A DNA stretch of 64,000 nt from Leptotrichia sp. oral taxon 879 str. F0557 (lineage in GTDB: Bacteria > Fusobacteriota > Fusobacteriia > Fusobacteriales > Leptotrichiaceae). Each line of letters starts with the position of its first letter. Within the stretch, counting starts at the first letter, position 1. The stretch lies in NCBI RefSeq assembly GCF_000469385.1, contig NZ_KI271304.1, forward strand, positions 74,001-138,000. Direction: 5' to 3'. The notes under the pieces were generated by a model, which did not search any database, was not told the DNA's origin, and was given only the letters and a program-made list of their open reading frames with translations. The position numbers and the translations under genes are program-made. Positions 18,294-27,791 of the stretch are shown here, in pieces.

Positions 18294-19478
18294 TTATTTG
18301 TACTCCATCGCTTTTTTCTTCATAATATCATCTATACTTGAATTTGAAGATTTATTATTAGGTTTTGGAGTTTGTGTCTGTTGTTTTTCCGATTTAGCCT
18401 CATTTTTCGTAGCCTCTTCAGCTTTACTCTTACTCTTTACATTGCTAAGAGTACTTTCTGTAAGGCTTTGAGAAGAATTTCCATTTCCAAGGAAAGCCTT
18501 TGCTTGTTTTTCGTTTGATTTTTTTTCATTAATTACTCCGCCTTTCTCAATTCTTTCAACTGTAGCAGCGGCATTTTTATCTCCATTCTTAGCAGCTATT
18601 TTATACCATTTAAGAGCTTCTGCCATATTGTTTTGCTTATGGTATGACAATGCGATTGGCATAGCCATTGCTTTATTTCCTGCATTATAGGCTTTCAATA
18701 GATATGGCCGTGATTCAGACTGTTTTCCTCCATCATACAGTATTGCTCCTATTTCAATATTTGCTTCCTTCACACCACGATTTGCAGCTTTTTGAAACCA
18801 TCTTACAGCCTCAGAATTATTTTTTAACTGCTTATTCAAAAGTGCAACCCTTATATCAGCTTCCTTAATTCCAGCATTATATGCCTTTTCGAACTCGGCT
18901 TTGGCTTCACTATATCTTTTCGCTTTTATTAAATCAACTCCTCTATTATATGCTTCTGCTCCTGGACGCATTTTTATTTGTCTCATCTGCATCTGTTGTC
19001 TTCCTTCATGTGTAGCTGCTGTTTTTGGAAGTTTTGCGATTAATTTATTAGCCTCTTCATTATTTCCTTCCTGCTTTAATATCACTGCAAGGTTATAAAT
19101 TGCTTCAGGATAATTTCTGTTTACCCCATACTGAAGAATTTGTTTTACTTTCTCATTATTTTTCAAGTTGTAGTAAAGTTGAGCAAGGGACATTATCGCT
19201 TCTTTATCCCCATTTTCAGCTTTTATTAACGCTTCTGAAACTTTTAAAGGGTCAATCTGATTATCAATCAAGTTCTGCTGCTCTTCAGGAGTCAAGTTTC
19301 TTATCTCAGGATTCCCCTGCGCCTGTCCTCCAAGATTAAAAATATCTGTATTAATATCCTTTGTTTGCTGTTGCACCTGTTGATTATCCTTCTTTTCATC
19401 CTTTTTCTTTTTAAAGCAAGAAACTGACATCATTCCAATGGCTAAAATTACTATTACAAACATTATTTTTCTTTTCAT
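18294..19478 (-). CDS. Sel1/TPR-repeat lipoprotein
   Basis: 394 residues from the ATG at 19478; an upstream in-frame TTG overlaps the ribosome site. The signal sequence ends VSC, a likely though non-ideal lipobox, so the protein should be lipid-anchored. About six or seven Sel1/TPR repeats span roughly 75-310 (ALIKAENGDKEAIMSLAQLY, EAVRWFQKAANRGVKEA, EALKWYKIAAKNGDKNAA). A Ser/Lys/Gln-rich disordered tail follows. It is likely a periplasmic scaffold. It follows the phospholipase-D-like lipoprotein gene on the same strand. Confidence 0.8.
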   Translation of the reverse strand: MKRKIMFVIVILAIGMMSVSCFKKKKDEKKDNQQVQQQTKDINTDIFNLGGQAQGNPEIRNLTPEEQQNLIDNQIDPLKVSEALIKAENGDKEAIMSLAQLYYNLKNNEKVKQILQYGVNRNYPEAIYNLAVILKQEGNNEEANKLIAKLPKTAATHEGRQQMQMRQIKMRPGAEAYNRGVDLIKAKRYSEAKAEFEKAYNAGIKEADIRVALLNKQLKNNSEAVRWFQKAANRGVKEANIEIGAILYDGGKQSESRPYLLKAYNAGNKAMAMPIALSYHKQNNMAEALKWYKIAAKNGDKNAAATVERIEKGGVINEKKSNEKQAKAFLGNGNSSQSLTESTLSNVKSKSKAEEATKNEAKSEKQQTQTPKPNNKSSNSSIDDIMKKKAMEYK

Positions 19479-19551
19479 TCGTTTCTCATTCCTCTCTTTC
19501 AAATTCTTTTTATTTTATTTATAATTTTTAATTTAATATATTTTTTTGCAT

Positions 19552-21195
19552 CTAAAACGATCCTAATTGTGTTGCATCCAATATTTTATACATAAAATCT
19601 GTGCTCGCCTTCGTGGTTGGCTCATCATCAAAATTTACTGTAAACAAACCATCCTTATTTTCCCATAATCTATCAAAATATGTATAGATATCTTTTGTCA
19701 GCTTAGAATTATTATTTGTCAAAATTCTAAAATTAGCATCCATTATGTAACCACGTATATTTTTTTTGATTAAATTAGCCGAACCTGTGTGTATTATAAC
19801 ATTGCCATCTGTTTTTTTGATTAGTGTTATCTTTGTGTGATATTGCTCATTATTTGTAAAATACCATTTCACTTCTATTTTATTTTTAGTTTTTTTCTTC
19901 AATTTCTTAGAAACAGGTTTGTTAGGCAGTCCGTTCGTACTCATTCCAAAAGCATCTCTACTTCTATCAAAAATAATCCGAACTTTTACACCACGATTTG
20001 CAGCTTTTATCAATCTATCGACAACACCTTTATCAGCAAGAAAATACATACCCATAAGTATTTCGTCCCCAGCTCTGGCACTATCAATGTCTTTATCCAG
20101 ATGTTCCCCAATTTTTGCCTCTGTCACAAATTGTAGCTTATATTTATTATTTTCATCATCAAATCTTGTAATCGTATCCTCATTTTTATGATTTTCATTT
20201 TCAGAATTTTGACTTTTTTCAGGAAGTTCTCCAATCTGTGCAAACCTTTTGGTTTCCTCTTCCACAAACTCTTCCTTTTTTTTCTCAATTTCCTTAATTT
20301 GCTTTTCAGTTTCAGAAAAACTGTCTACCTCAATTTTTTCATTCTCAGTTGAATATCCAATTTGGTTATTATCTATTTTATTTTTCTGCTTTTGAATAAC
20401 ATCAATTTTTCCATTTGAAAATCCAGCCACAAGCTGTAATCCATGTAAAACATCTTTTGTAATTTCTCCATTAGCTGATATTGCTACATTTTCATGAAAA
20501 TAGCTCGGATCGTGAATATTAGCACTTGAAACTACAACATTTTCCTCATTCAAAAATATTTTTCTGTGATCCGCCTTTACATTCAATGCCCTCAATAAAT
20601 TTCTCAAAGTCAATTTAGGCCACATAGGCCCATAAAAGTTTCCAATCCATCCTTTCCCCTGTGGATTCCCATGAGGTGCAATCAATGTTCTCCAAATTGG
20701 CGAATACCAAGGAAACGTATCCTTGAGCTTAAAAATATCCACCATTATAACCTCAATCCCAGCATTTTTCATATCTGTAATAAATGGATGCTCAAAAGCC
20801 CCGTATAAATTATTATTCTCATCTGAAAGCACATATACCTTCAAATCAGGATTTTCCATCTTCTTTTTAATAAGCCTTCTTGTATACTCCTTAGCAAACT
20901 CTGGAAAATGCTCCTTATCCTTATTATAAATGTCATTAAACAAAAACATCTCCACAATCAAATAATCCTTTGCTTCATCCACAACCTTATAAGTCGCCTC
21001 CCAAATCTTTCTGTCATATCGAATATTCCCATCCTTATCCAGATAAGTCAAATCATAATGAAACTCAACGTTATCGCTATCTCTCAATGGACCTTCATAA
21101 TTTACTCCAAGTGGAGGAGTTTTTATTGTGGAACATGAAATTGTAAAGGCTGTTAAAATACCAATTAATAAATACTTTTTTCTTCTTAAATTCAT
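19552..21195 (-). CDS. Phospholipase D-like lipoprotein
   Basis: 547 residues with lipobox TISC near residue 21. Two PLD half-domains are visible. The first has DHRKIFLNEENVVVSSAN around His210; the second has YHTKITLIKK followed by IIHTGSANL around His453. Both are HxK motifs, but the usual Asp four residues on is replaced (Glu or Lys), so the HKD motifs are degenerate. A charged Glu/Lys-rich insert (about 265-345) separates the halves. It could be a cardiolipin-synthase-like, nuclease-like or structural protein at the envelope. Confidence 0.8.
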   Translation of the reverse strand: MNLRRKKYLLIGILTAFTISCSTIKTPPLGVNYEGPLRDSDNVEFHYDLTYLDKDGNIRYDRKIWEATYKVVDEAKDYLIVEMFLFNDIYNKDKEHFPEFAKEYTRRLIKKKMENPDLKVYVLSDENNNLYGAFEHPFITDMKNAGIEVIMVDIFKLKDTFPWYSPIWRTLIAPHGNPQGKGWIGNFYGPMWPKLTLRNLLRALNVKADHRKIFLNEENVVVSSANIHDPSYFHENVAISANGEITKDVLHGLQLVAGFSNGKIDVIQKQKNKIDNNQIGYSTENEKIEVDSFSETEKQIKEIEKKKEEFVEEETKRFAQIGELPEKSQNSENENHKNEDTITRFDDENNKYKLQFVTEAKIGEHLDKDIDSARAGDEILMGMYFLADKGVVDRLIKAANRGVKVRIIFDRSRDAFGMSTNGLPNKPVSKKLKKKTKNKIEVKWYFTNNEQYHTKITLIKKTDGNVIIHTGSANLIKKNIRGYIMDANFRILTNNNSKLTKDIYTYFDRLWENKDGLFTVNFDDEPTTKASTDFMYKILDATQLGSF

Positions 21196-21276
21196 TAATT
21201 TATTCTCTCTTTCACCATTTTAAATTTATTTTTTTATTCTCAATTTAACCATCCTTTTTCATTTTTACCAAAATTT

Positions 21277-22644
21277 CTAACTAACTAGGTTATTTATCCA
21301 CTTCTTGCTCTTCAATCTCCAGATACACGGAAATATTTTTATAATTTCATCACTGCATGAAAGTAAATATACAAATACAACTGGGAATCCTAAATACAAT
21401 CCAGAAAAATATGTTACTGGAATCGCAATAAACCAAAGCGGAATCAAATCAACAAACATTGTCCAAAGCGTATCCCCTCCTGAACGTAAAATTCCAACTA
21501 ATAGCTGTAAACTTATTGCTTTTACAAAAATTACAAATACCTCTGCCTTTACAACCTCTTTTGCTAACGGATAACTTTTTTCATTTACATGCTGCAGTAT
21601 AAATGGACTGAAAACAAATACAATTGCTCCAATAATAATCCCTGAAATAACAGCTACCTTTAATAAAATTATTGAATAGTCATAAGCATTTTCTTCCCTT
21701 CCAGCACCAATCTCGTTACCAATTATAGCCGAAGTTGCACTCGAAAGTCCAAATAACAATGTCAATACAAGACTGCTAATTGATTTTACAACCTGAACTG
21801 CGGCTGCAAAATTTGTTCCCATTCTTCCAAAAATCATTACATATACACTTGCTCCAAGTACCCACAATATTTCATGAATAAACACAGGGAGTGATATTTT
21901 CATAACTTTCACAAAAAAATCCATTGATAAATCAAATAATTCATTTATTTTCCCTGCAATTGGCAATTTTAACTTATAAATCACATAAATTATATAAAAA
22001 GTACTTATAATTCTTGCAATAACTGTTGCAACTGCAGCACCACGCACTCCCATTGCTGGAAATCCGAAATGTCCAAAAATTAGAACATAGTTAATAACCA
22101 CATTTATCAAAAGTCCAACAACGCTTGAATAGAAAGAATATTTTGTTTTTCCAATTGCACGGAGCTGTATATTAAATGCAAATCCTACTCCCACAAGTGG
22201 ATAAGCCCAAGCTACTATCCTTAAATATGAAGCTCCAATTTCTATAACTTCTTTGTCATTTGTAAATACTGAAATTACAAGTTTGGGTACAAATAACCCA
22301 GCAAAAAGGAACAGCAACGAAAATAAAAAACCGACAATAACAGTTATTCCAAGACATCTCTTCAGATTTTTGTAATCCTTATTCCCAAAATACTGTGCTG
22401 CTAAAATTCCTCCACCACTATTCATCCCAAAAAGCGATGTCATAAAAATCATAAACACCTGATTTGCAAAACCTAATCCTGCAACAGCAATCGTTCCAAG
22501 CCCAAGAGTTACAATCTCTTTCCCCACCATAAACATATCAACAAAGTTCATGAGTGCGTAAATCATATTTTCAATTGCCACAGGCAATCCAATATTAATA
22601 ACCTTTTTATAAACCAATTTTTTATTTAATGCTTTTTCTTTCAT
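21277..22644 (-). CDS. MATE family multidrug exporter
   Basis: 455 residues with about twelve membrane helices in two MatE repeats. N-terminal features are GLPVAIENMIYALMNFVDMFMVG and the second half begins around ISLPVFIHEILWVLGASVYVMIFG. Members export drugs or toxins in exchange for Na+ or H+ across the inner membrane. A good AAAGGA site precedes the ATG. It stands alone on the minus strand. The substrate cannot be told from sequence. Confidence 0.92.
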   Translation of the reverse strand: MKEKALNKKLVYKKVINIGLPVAIENMIYALMNFVDMFMVGKEIVTLGLGTIAVAGLGFANQVFMIFMTSLFGMNSGGGILAAQYFGNKDYKNLKRCLGITVIVGFLFSLLFLFAGLFVPKLVISVFTNDKEVIEIGASYLRIVAWAYPLVGVGFAFNIQLRAIGKTKYSFYSSVVGLLINVVINYVLIFGHFGFPAMGVRGAAVATVIARIISTFYIIYVIYKLKLPIAGKINELFDLSMDFFVKVMKISLPVFIHEILWVLGASVYVMIFGRMGTNFAAAVQVVKSISSLVLTLLFGLSSATSAIIGNEIGAGREENAYDYSIILLKVAVISGIIIGAIVFVFSPFILQHVNEKSYPLAKEVVKAEVFVIFVKAISLQLLVGILRSGGDTLWTMFVDLIPLWFIAIPVTYFSGLYLGFPVVFVYLLSCSDEIIKIFPCIWRLKSKKWINNLVS

Positions 22645-23056
22645 TTATTTCCTTTCTTTTTTATTGATATTTTTTTAGATTTTCTTAATTAATTTAGTTT
22701 GATTTACAATAACTTTTCTATAATTTTTATATTTTTTCTTTTAAAAAATCAGTCATCACTCTTTTTAAAAATATAATAATTTTAAATTTGATTATAGTGA
22801 CTACTTCAATAAAAAATTTATCAAGCAAAATTTCGTTAAAGAAAGTTTTGCGTCAAACTGGAGTAGTTCGTAGAACTTTCGCCACAACTATTGAGTGATA
22901 ACTAGTTAAAGATGTTAAAATAAGTGTTATTACGAAATAAGAGATATAGTGTCTGATACCTCTGCTTAAAATAAATTTGAATATAAATAAAATTAATAAA
23001 AAACAATTATAAGTTTTTAAAGATAAATTCTTAAAGTAATTTACTAATAAATCTAT
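22645..23056. other. Gene-free stretch with an inverted repeat
   Basis: About 410 bases upstream of the MATE gene and downstream of the endonuclease-like gene. No open frame is convincing. The only structure seen is the inverted repeat at 22799-22869. Confidence 0.5.
22799..22869. repeat. Imperfect 70-bp inverted repeat (cruciform)
   Basis: Outer arms GACTACTTCA and GGAGTAGTTC and inner arms GCAAAATTTC and GAAAGTTTTGC fold around GTTAAA. There is no T-run. It may be a small repeat element or transposon relic. Confidence 0.4.
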
Positions 23057-23938
23057 TTAATCTAAATCCTCCAATGTTGAATATTCTGAGAATATCAACA
23101 AATGATCTGACACATATTTCTTTATTATAGCATAGTTATTATTTTTTATAAAGTTATAAACTCCAAAATTTCCAGTAAATTCTTTTGTTTTTTCAAAATT
23201 TATGAAAAAATTATCATAAGAACTTACAAGTTTACTATCCGAAAGTGTAGTCAAATTTTCTTCAGGATTTAAAATATACTTGACGTTATATTTATCAGCC
23301 ATATTTTTAAAAGCCATATTGTCAGCAGGCGTATTAAAATCCCCAGCGATAATTATATCATCCTCATCTGTCAATTTAGAAAAATATTCATAAACATTGA
23401 CATAATTTGCCGCCTCCAATAGCCTCTGCTTTTCTTTATCACCAAAAACCGAATGTGCAATCACATACACAAAATCAAAATTTCCAGCCTTAAAATAAGC
23501 ACCATACGGCTCTCTCATAAACTCATTCTCATCCTTTTCCTTATAAAATCCAAGCTCTCTTACCTCAGAAAATCTGCTTTTCCTATAAATAAATGCAAAA
23601 TATTCACGATAATTTTCACTTCCTACAGAATTTTCTGAAATAATATAATCCCATTTCTCTTTAGTCAACTTTTCTAAATACGCCTGGACTTTCTTAACTC
23701 CTTTCTCATTCATGACCTCTTCTAGTCCAATTAAATCAAACTTTGCTAAAATTTTTGAAAGTGTCCGATAATCTTTTTGTTTCTCACCAAGACGCATAGC
23801 ATTAAATGACGCAACTAAAATTTTATTCTTATCTCTATTTACATCAATTGTCTCGTTTATCTTTTCTTTTCTAAAACAAGAAAATATTCCAAAAACTAAA
23901 AATATAAAAACTAACCCTCTAATTATTTTATTCTTCAT
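23057..23938 (-). CDS. Endonuclease/exonuclease/phosphatase-family lipoprotein
   Basis: 293 residues from the ATG at 23938 (AAGGGG upstream). The signal sequence ends FSC, a probable lipobox. The fold is DNase I-like: ILVASFNAMRLG is the first catalytic strand, LIGLEEVM carries the metal-binding Glu, IIIAGDFNTPA is the GDFN motif, and the C-terminal YVSDHLLIF gives the Ser-Asp-His triad. All key residues are present, so it is likely an active nuclease or phosphodiesterase outside the cytoplasm. Confidence 0.85.
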   Translation of the reverse strand: MKNKIIRGLVFIFLVFGIFSCFRKEKINETIDVNRDKNKILVASFNAMRLGEKQKDYRTLSKILAKFDLIGLEEVMNEKGVKKVQAYLEKLTKEKWDYIISENSVGSENYREYFAFIYRKSRFSEVRELGFYKEKDENEFMREPYGAYFKAGNFDFVYVIAHSVFGDKEKQRLLEAANYVNVYEYFSKLTDEDDIIIAGDFNTPADNMAFKNMADKYNVKYILNPEENLTTLSDSKLVSSYDNFFINFEKTKEFTGNFGVYNFIKNNNYAIIKKYVSDHLLIFSEYSTLEDLD

Positions 23939-23960
23939 CTCAATCAACCCCTTAATTTTT

Positions 23961-24530
23961 TTATTTATTTTCTAAAATATTATTATACCCTTTCTCTTCT
24001 ACAACAAATTCTATTTTCTTTTCCTGACATATTTTTCGTATTTGTAAAAAAATTGCTAAATAATTTTGAGAATAATCTCTTTTTATAAAAAAATACAAAA
24101 AATTTTTATATTTACTGCCATTTTTTTGAATTATTACTATTCTTTTATCATTTAAAGGTTTTGGATGTGTCATTTTTATTATATTTATATTTTCATAAGA
24201 AAATTTCTTTTTATCAATCATAATTTCATAGTCATTTAAAATTAATCTGCTCGGAGAATTTATTATCTGAAAATATCTTTTCCAATGTTTAAAACCTTGA
24301 TATGCAAAAAATAAAAATGTTGAAATCGGAACGCTATAGAATAAAAATTCTGCAACAGAAATTGGTATCGTTAATTTAAAATCTAAGGCAATTACTCCAA
24401 AAAATGTAATAAAAGCCATTATGATTCCTGATGTTATATAAAAAACTGTAACCTTTATTAAATTAGACCTTTGTATTTTACTCTTTTTTAAAAATGAATA
24501 ATCTCCTAATTCAAAAATTTTTTCTTCCAT
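23961..24530 (-). CDS. Membrane protein, paralogue 1 of a three-gene tandem
   Basis: 189 residues from the ATG at 24530, chosen because AAAGGTG lies just upstream. Two membrane segments (about 28-50 and 60-82) precede a cytosolic C-terminal module: a beta-rich stretch with DYEIMIDKKKFSYENI and an ending QIRKICQEKKIEFVVEE. The same ending pattern (W/C, x, x, N/K, IEF) occurs in the next two genes upstream. The family is unknown; a PH-like fold is conceivable. Confidence 0.6.
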   Translation of the reverse strand: MEEKIFELGDYSFLKKSKIQRSNLIKVTVFYITSGIIMAFITFFGVIALDFKLTIPISVAEFLFYSVPISTFLFFAYQGFKHWKRYFQIINSPSRLILNDYEIMIDKKKFSYENINIIKMTHPKPLNDKRIVIIQKNGSKYKNFLYFFIKRDYSQNYLAIFLQIRKICQEKKIEFVVEEKGYNNILENK

Positions 24531-24549
24531 AAATTTCACCTTTCTTTTC

Positions 24550-25581
24550 TTATTTTTCTATCTTAAATTCAATATTATTCATAACACACCATTTTGGTAT
24601 TTCTTCCAAAATTTCCAAAAATTTCTTTCGCTCCCTCTTAACCAATTCGTAATCTAGCATCTTTGTAAAAGTTACACCGAAATTACAACGTATTTCCTCT
24701 CTTCTCTTAGATATTCTAAACTCCAGATTATATTTGCTCGCTTTATCCACAGCCATACTCATAATTTCCTCAGCTTTTATTCTGTTAATATTATATCCAA
24801 AGTTTATAACTATTCTATCTTGATAAAAAGCTATACTGTAAATCATTGCTTCCAGCTTTTTTCTTAAATTATTTTTTTTAATAAAAAATTTTACAATTAT
24901 TATAAAAAAAATTATTGTTACTATAGCTGGATTTAAAAATTTTATATATGCAAGAATTAGCAATGTTAAAACATAATAAAACACTTCTGTAAACGATAAA
25001 TTTAGAAAATTTACAAATCCAGAATTTTTCTTAAAATCACTCAAAAGTTCATCTTTTCTGATTTTAAAAACTTTTTTCTCATAATTTGATAAAAATTTTT
25101 CTCGTGCCTCATTGTCTTCTATCTGCTCATTATATTTCTCTTGAAGTTTTTCCCTGCTCATTTTTCTTGACTCATGATTCCAAATCCACTCATTTATCAA
25201 TTTATCCTTCATATGAAATTTTTGTTCATCCAAAATCAGCCTTTTCGTTTTCAAACTTTCGATATAATCCCCCAATTTTTTGAACTCGTAATCATCCAAT
25301 TCACTTACATCAATTTTATTGCCATTTAAAAATTTTAGTTTCCTATACTTCACTAATTTTTTGTACCTATTTCTATCTACATTTCTAGGATGAGGTTTTA
25401 TAATTTCCCAAAACAGACTAATTCCTGTTTTATACACATATTCTGTTTCGATAGTTCTTTCATCAAATTCCTCAATCGAAACAGTTTCTTTTAGTTTATC
25501 ATATTCAAAATAATAAATTATTTCATTTTTTATTATAATTTTCTTTTCAGAAAATGATATTTCATAAATTTTTTTATCCAT
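24550..25581 (-). CDS. Membrane protein, paralogue 2 of the tandem
   Basis: 343 residues from the ATG at 25581. The N-terminal half is beta-rich and then helical and charged (about 1-195). Two membrane segments lie at about 205-245. The C-terminal module ends PKWCVMNNIEFKIEK, much like the neighbour gene that ends RNWCFENRVEFIINGY. It is 19 bases from the next gene. Layout matches paralogue 3, so the two longer proteins share an architecture. Function unknown. Confidence 0.6.
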   Translation of the reverse strand: MDKKIYEISFSEKKIIIKNEIIYYFEYDKLKETVSIEEFDERTIETEYVYKTGISLFWEIIKPHPRNVDRNRYKKLVKYRKLKFLNGNKIDVSELDDYEFKKLGDYIESLKTKRLILDEQKFHMKDKLINEWIWNHESRKMSREKLQEKYNEQIEDNEAREKFLSNYEKKVFKIRKDELLSDFKKNSGFVNFLNLSFTEVFYYVLTLLILAYIKFLNPAIVTIIFFIIIVKFFIKKNNLRKKLEAMIYSIAFYQDRIVINFGYNINRIKAEEIMSMAVDKASKYNLEFRISKRREEIRCNFGVTFTKMLDYELVKRERKKFLEILEEIPKWCVMNNIEFKIEK

Positions 25582-25626
25582 TTGTCTCAACTTTCATAAT
25601 TTCAAAATTTATATTTTAGAAAAATT

Positions 25627-26625
25627 TTAATATCCATTTATTATAAATTCAACCCTATTTTCAAAGCACCAATTTCTAATACTCTTAAACAGCAACACAT
25701 ATTCAGGATATTTCCATTTCGCATTTACTCCACTTGGCACAATAAGAAATTTCTGTTTCCTGATACTACTTTCTATTATCAATACTTTTGGAACATCAAA
25801 AATTTTAAAATATGATTTTTCCATAATTTTTAATCCTGTCATAGTTATTTTTTTTACATCAGATTTATAAAATTCTTTTTTACCTATTGTTATTTTTAAA
25901 TTATCTATCGTTATATTTTGAGGAAGTTTTTTATGAATTTTTTCCTTCATGTTCGAATAATACGCAATATAAAAAATTATTAAAATAGTTTCTACAATAA
26001 TAGCATAAATCAAATGAATTATAAATTTTTCAGTTCCTTTTTCTGAAAAAAATATAAAAATTACAAAATTAATGATTGATATTACAAAAAATTTTATTTT
26101 TATATCCATTTCCTTTAAAATTGAAAGTTTTTCTCTCGGAATATTAAAATTTTTCTCTTCCAAAATATCATTTTCATATTTTCCAACTTTTCTTTTAAAT
26201 AAATGCTTATATTTCCAAATATATGTCTTTAATTCGTTTCCTTCTTTTGAAGTTATCCACGAAATATTTTTCAAATATATTTTTCCATTTTCTGTAAATT
26301 TCAAATATCTCTTTACTTTTATTCTTAAACTTTTTATATGACTTTCTACACTTTCCACTATCCGCACATCATTTTTTATAATATCTAAAACTTTTTCTTC
26401 TCCGGCAAAATTAAAATAACTAATTTTATTACGCTTTACGATAATTTCTTTTCTAAAACAACTTATCGAAGTATAAAAAATTATAGCTAAAAATGTAACA
26501 GGAAAAATTTGAGGAATCTGCAATAAAAACTCTCCAATAATTACAAACGGTATAAAAGATACCAAAAGATTATAAAATATTATTTGAATAATTTTCCATA
26601 TTTTTATTTGATATGTTTTTTCCAT
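25627..26625 (-). CDS. Membrane protein, paralogue 3 of the tandem
   Basis: 332 residues. Two membrane segments near the N-terminus (about 10-50) are followed by a beta-rich module (about 55-130). A second membrane pair lies at about 175-225, then a C-terminal beta-rich module with NLKITIGKKEFYKSDVKKITM. This last module lines up with paralogue 1 (IMIDKKKFSYENINIIKM), so the protein looks like a doubled version of the shorter one. No known motif. Confidence 0.6.
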   Translation of the reverse strand: MEKTYQIKIWKIIQIIFYNLLVSFIPFVIIGEFLLQIPQIFPVTFLAIIFYTSISCFRKEIIVKRNKISYFNFAGEEKVLDIIKNDVRIVESVESHIKSLRIKVKRYLKFTENGKIYLKNISWITSKEGNELKTYIWKYKHLFKRKVGKYENDILEEKNFNIPREKLSILKEMDIKIKFFVISIINFVIFIFFSEKGTEKFIIHLIYAIIVETILIIFYIAYYSNMKEKIHKKLPQNITIDNLKITIGKKEFYKSDVKKITMTGLKIMEKSYFKIFDVPKVLIIESSIRKQKFLIVPSGVNAKWKYPEYVLLFKSIRNWCFENRVEFIINGY

Positions 26626-26703
26626 ATTTTTTAAAAAACTCCTATTTAAATTTAAAAATATTCTAAATTATATTCACTCAAATCTTCATAAATTCAGAGT
26701 TTG

Positions 26704-27012
26704 TTATCTTCTCAACATCTTAGCTGCAATCTCCACCATCCTAATTGCCAGTTCATGGTTTTCCCCAAACAAATTATAAGCTCCGTCTTCGCTCAAAACT
26801 CCACATTTCAAGTCTTGTGGCAAAACACCGTTATTAAAGTCTTCTACATCTAAAAACCAGTTTTCGCTGCTGTAATATTCATCCAGTTTTTTATAATCTG
26901 GCAAATTTTCTTCCAATTTGTCTAATGCTTCATTCAACTCTCTAAAAATATCCACTGATTTATCCATAATTTTTTCCATTTCCTCAACTCTTTTTATTTT
27001 ATCATTTTTCAT
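26704..27012 (-). CDS. DUF4298 family protein
   Basis: 102 residues from the ATG at 27012, with GAGGT upstream. It is mostly helical, with the typical DUF4298 pattern: VEEMEKIMDKS, DKLEENLPDYKKLDEYYSSENW and the acidic DVEDFNNGVLPQDLKCGVLSEDG. Probably cytosolic. Function not known. It lies downstream of efp beyond a terminator. Confidence 0.75.
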   Translation of the reverse strand: MKNDKIKRVEEMEKIMDKSVDIFRELNEALDKLEENLPDYKKLDEYYSSENWFLDVEDFNNGVLPQDLKCGVLSEDGAYNLFGENHELAIRMVEIAAKMLRR

Positions 27013-27067
27013 AAAATTTACCTCTTTTTTATATTTTAATTTTTTATTAATTTTTTCTTGTCTTTTC

Positions 27068-27095
27068 AAAAAAAGCTACCGTTTTTTCGATAGCT
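27068..27095 (-). terminator. Terminator of efp
   Basis: On the minus strand AGCTATCG, six A residues, then CGGTAGCT form an 8-bp stem with one G-U pair, followed by about seven T residues. Confidence 0.8.
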
Positions 27096-27126
27096 ACATT
27101 TTTATTATTATAATTCTAAATTGCTA

Positions 27127-27699
27127 TTAATTTGCTCTTTCAATATATTCACCAGTTCTCGTGTCAATTTTGATTTTATCTCCAATTGCTACGAATAGAG
27201 GCACTTGCAATTCATATCCTGTAGATACAGTTGCTGGCTTTGTTGCACGTCCAATTGTATCACCCTTTAATCCTGGTTCTGTATAAGTTACTTCTCTAAT
27301 TACTGTATTTGGCAATTCTACACCAACTGGAATTCCTTCATACATCAATACTTGAATAATCATTTCTTCTTCCAAGAAATTTACTGCATCTCCTAAATCT
27401 TCAGCTGATAAAGTAATTTGCTCAAAAGATTCCTGATCCATGAAATTATATTCTCCGTCAGTTTCATATAAAAATTGCATTTGATTTCTATCAAGAATAA
27501 TATCGTCCATAAGTTCAGTTGCTAAAACTGTGATTTCTTGTATTTTTCCTGAGATTAACTCTTTTGTTTTAAATTTTACTTCTGCTGCTCTTTGTCTTTT
27601 TCCTGATGTTGACTGATGTCTTTCAGCTTTTAGTATTAAATATGGAATATTATCCTTTCTATATGTGCTTCCTTGTCTTAATTCTGCTGCTGGTTTCAT
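27127..27699 (-). CDS. efp: Elongation factor P with unusual loop
   Basis: 190 residues. EF-P rescues ribosomes stalled on polyproline. Three beta-barrel domains are present, with a C-terminal GDTIGRATKPATVSTGYELQVPLFV and IKIDTRTGEY that match EF-P closely. In the domain I loop that reaches the peptidyl centre, the usual PGKG tip is replaced by a stretch with STSGKRQR. The loop is two residues longer than in E. coli. Lys34 sits in SGKR, where the modified residue could be. No epmA, epmB, earP or ymfI-like gene lies in the window. Confidence 0.95.
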   Translation of the reverse strand: MKPAAELRQGSTYRKDNIPYLILKAERHQSTSGKRQRAAEVKFKTKELISGKIQEITVLATELMDDIILDRNQMQFLYETDGEYNFMDQESFEQITLSAEDLGDAVNFLEEEMIIQVLMYEGIPVGVELPNTVIREVTYTEPGLKGDTIGRATKPATVSTGYELQVPLFVAIGDKIKIDTRTGEYIERAN

Positions 27700-27791
27700 T
27701 AATTTTTTCCTCCTAAATTTTTACTTTATTTTATGATTTATTTTTTAACTTAATTTACTATTTATTCTAAAAATAAACTTGATTTCCCTAA

